Below, piece by piece: positions 59,987 to 64,000 of a stretch of 64,000 bases of DNA. Every line of letters begins with the position of its first letter. The first letter of the stretch is position 1. This DNA is from a virus, in the IMG/VR virus record IMGVR_UViG_3300027917_000021, positions 62,001 through 126,000 of that record. One strand, 5' to 3'. The position numbers and the translations under genes were made by a program. The notes beneath the pieces were generated by a model. That model was not told where the DNA came from and searched no databases. It was given only the letters and a program-made list of their open reading frames with translations.

Positions 59987-60295
59987 TTATTCTGTTTCAG
60001 TATTACAATTACAATGTGATGGAAAAGAAACTAATGTTCCTATATGATCTCCGGTCTCAAGATCAACCGGATAAGGAGTTAAATTTATAATTGTTATGAT
60101 TGTAACGCCTGATGTAATAATATCAGGATATAACATTATTTTGTTTTGTTTACCAAAATCTGATGTAGTTATCAGGGCTTTTGGATATTCTTTTGGCCTG
60201 GAAATTTTTACTTCGAATTGATGTATTCCATGACCATTAATTCTTAGTCTGTTCTTTGCCGGTAATCCGGTATCAAATAATATTTTATTAGTCAT
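59987..60295 (-). CDS. Small beta protein, weakly dUTPase-like (102 aa)
   Basis: The segment ITSGVTIITIINLTPYPVDL followed by ETGDHIGTLVSF resembles the last strands of trimeric dUTPases (hydrophobic, N, then GDxIxxLV). The catalytic Asp-containing motif and the P-loop-like tail are missing, so if related it is not an active dUTPase. It sits next to the ribonucleotide reductase. Confidence 0.4.
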   Translation of the reverse strand: MTNKILFDTGLPAKNRLRINGHGIHQFEVKISRPKEYPKALITTSDFGKQNKIMLYPDIITSGVTIITIINLTPYPVDLETGDHIGTLVSFPSHCNCNTETE

Positions 60296-60297
60296 TA

Positions 60298-60546
60298 TTA
60301 TTCTATTGGATTTTTTGGGGAGTCTGTTACATCTATTATGGCTCCAATTAAAGATGATTTAATGGTATGTGGATAACGAATTATCTGTATTTGTAATCCT
60401 ACATTTTTTTCTATTATATCCAACTCTTCCTGTGATGGCATTGGGTCTATTGGTAAAAGTTCAATTTCTAACTTCTCTAATGAAGGTATTTCTTGAACCA
60501 TACCAAACATTGGGCTAGTCCCTACCATTGCTATTATTCTTTTCAT
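60298..60546 (-). CDS. Hypothetical protein (82 aa)
   Basis: Begins MKRIIAMVGTSPMFGMVQE. Small alpha/beta protein with proline-rich middle. It overlaps the RecU-like gene by 32 bases. No family recognised. Confidence 0.5.
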   Translation of the reverse strand: MKRIIAMVGTSPMFGMVQEIPSLEKLEIELLPIDPMPSQEELDIIEKNVGLQIQIIRYPHTIKSSLIGAIIDVTDSPKNPIE

Positions 60547-61000
60547 ATAGATTTAAATAGTCTTCTGTTTTTCTCATCCAGGTTTTTTGAAAATCTGACA
60601 GAGGCACAGATTTGCGACCTTTTTTTCTATTATCCCAATATTTTAATATTAAGGAAATAGGAGTCATATAAAATTTTTCAAAACCTTGGACATTATAAAA
60701 TTGTATAAATACGTAGGCTTCACCACCTACCTTATCCCAATATCTTAGAAATTCTATTTGATGCTGTTTCATATTAGACAGGGGGAAACTAGTTGTCTCC
60801 CCCGTCTGTTTTGCGTCAAATGCAATCCCTTTTCCATTGGGACCATATACACCAGTAAAATCCACAGTGGATTGTTTTAGGATATTTCCCTTCACCGGTA
60901 TTTCATGATACTCGATTACCGCCAACTTATCTTTACGATATTTGTAATTTACTTTCTTGATCGAGTTCTCGAAGTTTTTCCACTCTTTTGGTTGTCCCAT
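60515..61000 (-). CDS. recU: RecU-like Holliday junction resolvase (161 aa)
   Basis: VDFTGVYGPNGKGIAFDAKQ followed by TGETTSFPL holds the acidic residues and lysine (D..E/D-x-K) of the RecU nuclease core, and MKQHQIEFLRYWDKVGG continues the family pattern. Resolves branched DNA before packaging. Overlaps the upstream kinase gene by 68 bases, unusually long. Confidence 0.8.
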   Translation of the reverse strand: MGQPKEWKNFENSIKKVNYKYRKDKLAVIEYHEIPVKGNILKQSTVDFTGVYGPNGKGIAFDAKQTGETTSFPLSNMKQHQIEFLRYWDKVGGEAYVFIQFYNVQGFEKFYMTPISLILKYWDNRKKGRKSVPLSDFQKTWMRKTEDYLNLYEKNNSNGRD

Positions 61001-61475
61001 CTGGCTTTATAAAATGGATTTCATCAAAACTTTCTTCAAAAGAAGGTTTTGTTAATGTTCGTAATGCTTCTGGAATAAATTCTTCTAACTTTTCACGCTG
61101 ATCTAATGTTTTATCTGTTCTACTTTCATTTCGTAAAACAGCCTCTTTTAAATCAGGTTCAAAATATAAAGCAACAACATACAAGTCTCTTTTTATATTT
61201 TTTGCCTTATTAATGAATCTTTTCCTAGATTTTGGAGTAAGATTAACTCTATCAATATAAATACTAAATCCAGCTTGAAGGGCAGATTCTAAAATTACAT
61301 TTTCAGAGTCTTTGATAACATTATTTATGTTTTGTGTGTATACTGGCCCAGATAACATTGTATTTATATCATCTCTAGAAATCCTCAATACTTGCTCTTT
61401 GTCAAAATGTTCAGCCCAGTAAGTAGTTTTTCCAGAAGCCGGTATTCCAACCGGAATATAAAGTTTTTGCGTCAT
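60933..61475 (-). CDS. P-loop kinase, polynucleotide-kinase-like (180 aa)
   Basis: Walker A GIPASGKTTY near residues 9-18, followed by LRISRDDINTML with the acceptor Asp as in T4 Pnk-type 5'-kinases, and VILESALQAGFSIYIDRVNL as Walker B/strand pair. Likely phosphorylates 5'-OH DNA or RNA ends. Together with the PE-ligase fusion it would give the phage a full end-healing set (5' kinase, 3' cleaning, ligation). Confidence 0.7.
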   Translation of the reverse strand: MTQKLYIPVGIPASGKTTYWAEHFDKEQVLRISRDDINTMLSGPVYTQNINNVIKDSENVILESALQAGFSIYIDRVNLTPKSRKRFINKAKNIKRDLYVVALYFEPDLKEAVLRNESRTDKTLDQREKLEEFIPEALRTLTKPSFEESFDEIHFIKPDGTTKRVEKLRELDQESKLQIS

Positions 61476-61492
61476 ACCATAATTCCTGGGAA

Positions 61493-62167
61493 TTATATAC
61501 CTTTAATAATTTGGATTATTTCCTTAGGAGTTTTTGGAGTAGTTGGGGCTAATCCACGAATAGGACGTAGTTGGGAAATTATTGCTTCTTGCCATTGTGC
61601 TAATATTGACACTGCTCCAGGAACACCTAGCTGTTCAGCAACTGCAGTCGGTGATGCTGGCCTAGAAGGGGCCATACCAGGAGTATGTTTTCGATAAAAA
61701 CCTTGAATGGTATGTTGCCATCCTTTTAGAATATCTTCTGCAGTATTATCACCTACAATTTTAAGAGGCCTTAACTGATCTTCTGAAGGTCGGCCGTTTG
61801 CAACTGGCGCAGCAATTTCTGGAGGTTTTTCGTCTTTAATTTCGTCTTTATTTTCATCTTCAGATGTAGTTTCACTCTGTATGTCTTCCTCATATGTATT
61901 ATTTACTTCTACTCCCACAGGAATATCTTCTTCAGGGATTGAGGTTTTTGCTACGGCATCCGCAACATCTTCTATAGAAATAGTTAAATCTCCATTTTTC
62001 AAGACTGGGGCCGCGTCAACCATTTCTTTAAAAGAAGGTTTATGTGTAAAAATTCTTTCTACAAGCTCATTATTTGTACCAGATGCATCAAGATTTAAGT
62101 TTTCGGCGATTTCGATAAGCTGTTTTTTCTTTTTAGATTTCAATTCATTCATTGTGTAACTAGGCAT
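61493..62167 (-). CDS. SAP-domain protein (224 aa)
   Basis: Residues 6-40 (LKSKKKKQLIEIAENLNLDA, then NNELVERI) match a SAP-type DNA-binding helix pair. An acidic low-complexity linker lies near 95-120. The C-terminal 80 residues are helical with conserved-looking prolines. A ribosome site AAAGGAGAA is present. Situated among recombination genes, so a DNA-associated role is likely. Confidence 0.6.
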   Translation of the reverse strand: MPSYTMNELKSKKKKQLIEIAENLNLDASGTNNELVERIFTHKPSFKEMVDAAPVLKNGDLTISIEDVADAVAKTSIPEEDIPVGVEVNNTYEEDIQSETTSEDENKDEIKDEKPPEIAAPVANGRPSEDQLRPLKIVGDNTAEDILKGWQHTIQGFYRKHTPGMAPSRPASPTAVAEQLGVPGAVSILAQWQEAIISQLRPIRGLAPTTPKTPKEIIQIIKGI

Positions 62168-62185
62168 TTATTGTTCTCCTTTTAA

Positions 62186-62232
62186 AATAAAAAAGAGTTC
62201 GGTTAGGCAAAAATCTGGCCATAACCGAACTC
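62186..62232 (-). terminator. Strong intrinsic terminator
   Basis: An 11-bp perfect stem, 62195-62205 with 62222-62232 (GAGTTCGGTTA/TAACCGAACTC), followed by a U-run on the minus strand. It ends the recombination-gene transcript just after the DUF669-like gene. Confidence 0.9.
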
Positions 62233-62240
62233 AAAACATA

Positions 62241-62693
62241 CTATTTAAATAAATTACTCTTTGGTTGTCCGATAGGTGTTTCTGTCGGAGCATTATCTGT
62301 ATCTCCGTCAGTTACCTCTTTCCAATTAGTAATTTTATTTCTTGGGTCACCAGAAGGAGTGGTGTCTGGCTCTAGAAATGCTTTACATATTAATCCTGGC
62401 ATAGAGGCCACGATTGCGTCTTCGTCAACATCTCCGCGATTAACCAAATCAGATTTTGCTTTTTCCAGAAAAGTTTTTAACGCCCAAAGTGAGTTGGAAC
62501 CGAGATTAAAGTTATTCCAAACTTTGCGTTTATCATATTTTGCTGGAGAAAGAATATTAAATTCTGTATTAATTAAAGTTCTGGGGCCATTTTTTGAATC
62601 TTGCAATTCAGCCTTAACAACTTTTACCACATACCAGCCTTCGGGTAAAGCAGTTTTTACGTTTCCTGTTTCAACGTTAGTAAAATTTATCAT
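62241..62693 (-). CDS. DUF669-like protein, probable ssDNA-binding partner of Sak4 (150 aa)
   Basis: LPEGWYVVKVVKAELQDSKN and RTLINTEFNILSPAKYDKRK, then VWNNFNLGS, fit the phage DUF669 family, an OB-like fold usually encoded next to Sak4-type recombinases. GLICKAFLEPDTTPSG is the second strand group. The C-terminal tail is acidic and ends in LFK, as in single-strand-binding proteins. One-base overlap with the recombinase gene. Confidence 0.7.
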   Translation of the reverse strand: MINFTNVETGNVKTALPEGWYVVKVVKAELQDSKNGPRTLINTEFNILSPAKYDKRKVWNNFNLGSNSLWALKTFLEKAKSDLVNRGDVDEDAIVASMPGLICKAFLEPDTTPSGDPRNKITNWKEVTDGDTDNAPTETPIGQPKSNLFK

Positions 62694-63625
62694 TAGTTCT
62701 CAGTGGTTATTTCTTGTAATGATGAGATAAACATTGCAGCTTCATCTTCTCTTAAGTCAAGAGCACTTGTAACTGCATATTCGTCCAGAAGTTTGTGGTT
62801 TACTACTTCTTCATCAAGAGTAGAGACTATTGTTTGTAGTTCTTCTAATTGAGCTGCAGTAATTCCTGCAGTTAATACCGTGGTTCCCTGGAATACCACT
62901 TCATTATTGCGTCCAGCGGCTTGATTAAAACTTGACTGTTGTTCAAATTGAACAGCTTCTCTTTCTAACCCATCCACACCTAAATACTTAACAAAAGAAG
63001 GATAACTGAATTCAAAAGTTTCAGGCATGCGATTACTTCTATCTTTTTCTACTATTGCCAGCCTTTTTCCATCTTCGTCTTTTTCTAGCCTTAAGACAAC
63101 GTCAACCAAGTATGGCAAGTCCTTTGGACCATCTGGTTGTACGCCAATAATTTTCATAAATTCGCCCTCGTCTTCAGAATATTGGTTCTTGGTAGGGGCG
63201 GTTAAAATAATATTCATATCCAAAGATAATATTTTTCTGAAAAGAATATTTCTTTCTTCTTTTATTACTTTGTAATCAAGCGGTTGCAGCGAATAATTGG
63301 GGTTCGCTTTTTTAACTCGCATTCTTTTTAGTTGTTTTAATACGATACTATCATCAATTCTGCGGATAGGATCTATTACAAATGTTTTAAAATCTTTTGG
63401 ATCTGCAAGTAATTCGTCAACTGCTTTATCAACTACTTCATGATCCTGTGTTTGCAGGCGATAAAAATTAAATTTATCACCATAGAAATTAGTTCCTTTT
63501 TCTGTATCAATTACAGCTGGATTCGGGAAATGGAGAGAAGTTACTGTTTTTCCGGATCCAGAGGGACCATAAACATACATCTTTAAGCGATTTGCTTTTG
63601 GTTCTGCTTTTTCAAATAAACTCAT
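62693..63625 (-). CDS. Sak4-like RecA-fold recombinase/ATPase (310 aa)
   Basis: Walker A YGPSGSGKTVTSLHFP near residues 20-33, then VIDTEKGTNF, Walker B KTFVIDPIRRID near 80 and ILTAPTKNQY as sensor strand. This is the single-core RecA-like ATPase (AAA_24/Sak4) found with DUF669 in phages and used for strand annealing recombination. The C-terminal 100 residues are a Q/E-rich extension. Intact. Confidence 0.8.
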   Translation of the reverse strand: MSLFEKAEPKANRLKMYVYGPSGSGKTVTSLHFPNPAVIDTEKGTNFYGDKFNFYRLQTQDHEVVDKAVDELLADPKDFKTFVIDPIRRIDDSIVLKQLKRMRVKKANPNYSLQPLDYKVIKEERNILFRKILSLDMNIILTAPTKNQYSEDEGEFMKIIGVQPDGPKDLPYLVDVVLRLEKDEDGKRLAIVEKDRSNRMPETFEFSYPSFVKYLGVDGLEREAVQFEQQSSFNQAAGRNNEVVFQGTTVLTAGITAAQLEELQTIVSTLDEEVVNHKLLDEYAVTSALDLREDEAAMFISSLQEITTEN

Positions 63626-63629
63626 TTAG

Positions 63630-63971
63630 TTAACTGGTTTCTGTGAGGGTGCGTTGTTCATCCAACTTTTTCCCCACATCCTCTATAATTTTTAGCATCT
63701 CTTTCTTAGCAGATGCTAATGTTTGTTTCAATTTTATTGGATCTATCGGCGCTTTTTTATATTTGATCATATCATCAACTAGATGATTATAAACATTTTC
63801 TAATGATGTCAAATAAAAGGGCCCGGAATTTCCAAAGTGGTAAATCCACTGCCGAGAATCCCAATCTAGCTTAAGAACGGTTTTTCCAATCTTTGTTCTT
63901 ATTCCAGTTTCCGTTTTGATGTTTGAGATAGTTTTTTGTGATTTTGTAGATTTCATAAGTTGCTTCAACAT
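63630..63971 (-). CDS. Hypothetical protein (113 aa)
   Basis: Basic N-terminus, then LKLDWDSRQWIYHFGNSGPF and a helical end. It starts inside the end of the exonuclease-like gene at the window edge, with about 100 bases of overlap; the true start could be further downstream. It ends 4 bases before the recombinase start. Confidence 0.55.
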   Translation of the reverse strand: MLKQLMKSTKSQKTISNIKTETGIRTKIGKTVLKLDWDSRQWIYHFGNSGPFYLTSLENVYNHLVDDMIKYKKAPIDPIKLKQTLASAKKEMLKIIEDVGKKLDEQRTLTETS

Positions 63972-63999
63972 CTCTCATGGCATATTCTGCTATTTCTTT
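63870..63999 (-). CDS. C-terminal end of a DEDD exonuclease-like protein, cut by the window edge
   Basis: In the frame starting at 63999 the minus strand reads KEIAEYAMRDVEATYEIYKI and runs to a stop at 63870. YAMRDVEATYEIY is a typical Exo III motif (YxxxDVxxT) of DEDD 3'-5' exonucleases and of stand-alone polymerase-type exonucleases. The rest of the gene lies beyond the window. Confidence 0.55.
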
Positions 64000-64000
64000 T

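Noticed and set aside
59987-60295. Active dUTPase
   Set aside because: Only the last strands resemble the family. The catalytic Asp motif is absent.

Overview
This window is a 64 kb piece of a large, AT-rich, tailed-phage genome. The evidence is a large terminase, a prohead protease, an HK97-type major capsid protein, a contractile tail sheath and a tail tube, together with a phage-type replication set. The tail sheath makes it a myovirus. Gene density is high, with many 1-4 base stop/start overlaps, mostly good AGGAG-type ribosome sites and standard stop codons. The host cannot be named from the sequence. The phage encodes its own full-length sigma-70-like factor, and TTGACA-N17-TATATT promoters precede many left-half operons.

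Layout. 1-822 holds two or three small minus-strand genes. 924-41269 is a long plus-strand virion module. Its parts, in order, are a glycosyltransferase and a free-standing HNH endonuclease; a run of small proteins that begin with the same octapeptide, MKYFEKxA; terminase; more MKYFEKxA proteins, including a SNF2-like helicase and two HExxH proteins; scaffold or core proteins and the prohead protease; major capsid; fibre and adhesin-like proteins; a PAS-PAS-GGDEF diguanylate cyclase; a 3'-phosphoesterase/ATP-ligase fusion; a second glycosyltransferase; then sheath and tube. 41.5-45.3 kb is an 'RNA island': four long intergenic stretches, partly far more GC-rich than the rest, packed with long-range inverted repeats and alternating with small minus-strand genes. 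45.3-64 kb is a minus-strand replication and metabolism module: a dNMP kinase, a HAD phosphatase, a family A DNA polymerase split by a group I intron, the sigma factor, an AAA ATPase, an E1/JAMM/ubiquitin-like cassette, a class II ribonucleotide reductase, RecU, a kinase, a DUF669-like protein and a Sak4-like recombinase.

How it fits together. The MKYFEKxA tag, the EKxA motifs scattered through the scaffold-like proteins, and an EKLA near the N-terminus of the major capsid protein suggest one rule. EKxA may be the prohead-protease or capsid-targeting signal, and tagged proteins would be internal virion cargo delivered into the cell, comparable to the short capsid-targeting sequence of T4 internal proteins. 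That is inference. The tag family, the ubiquitin-like cassette, the phage diguanylate cyclase and the RNA island are the four things most worth following up. No portal, tape measure or baseplate gene was recognised, so these probably lie outside the window.
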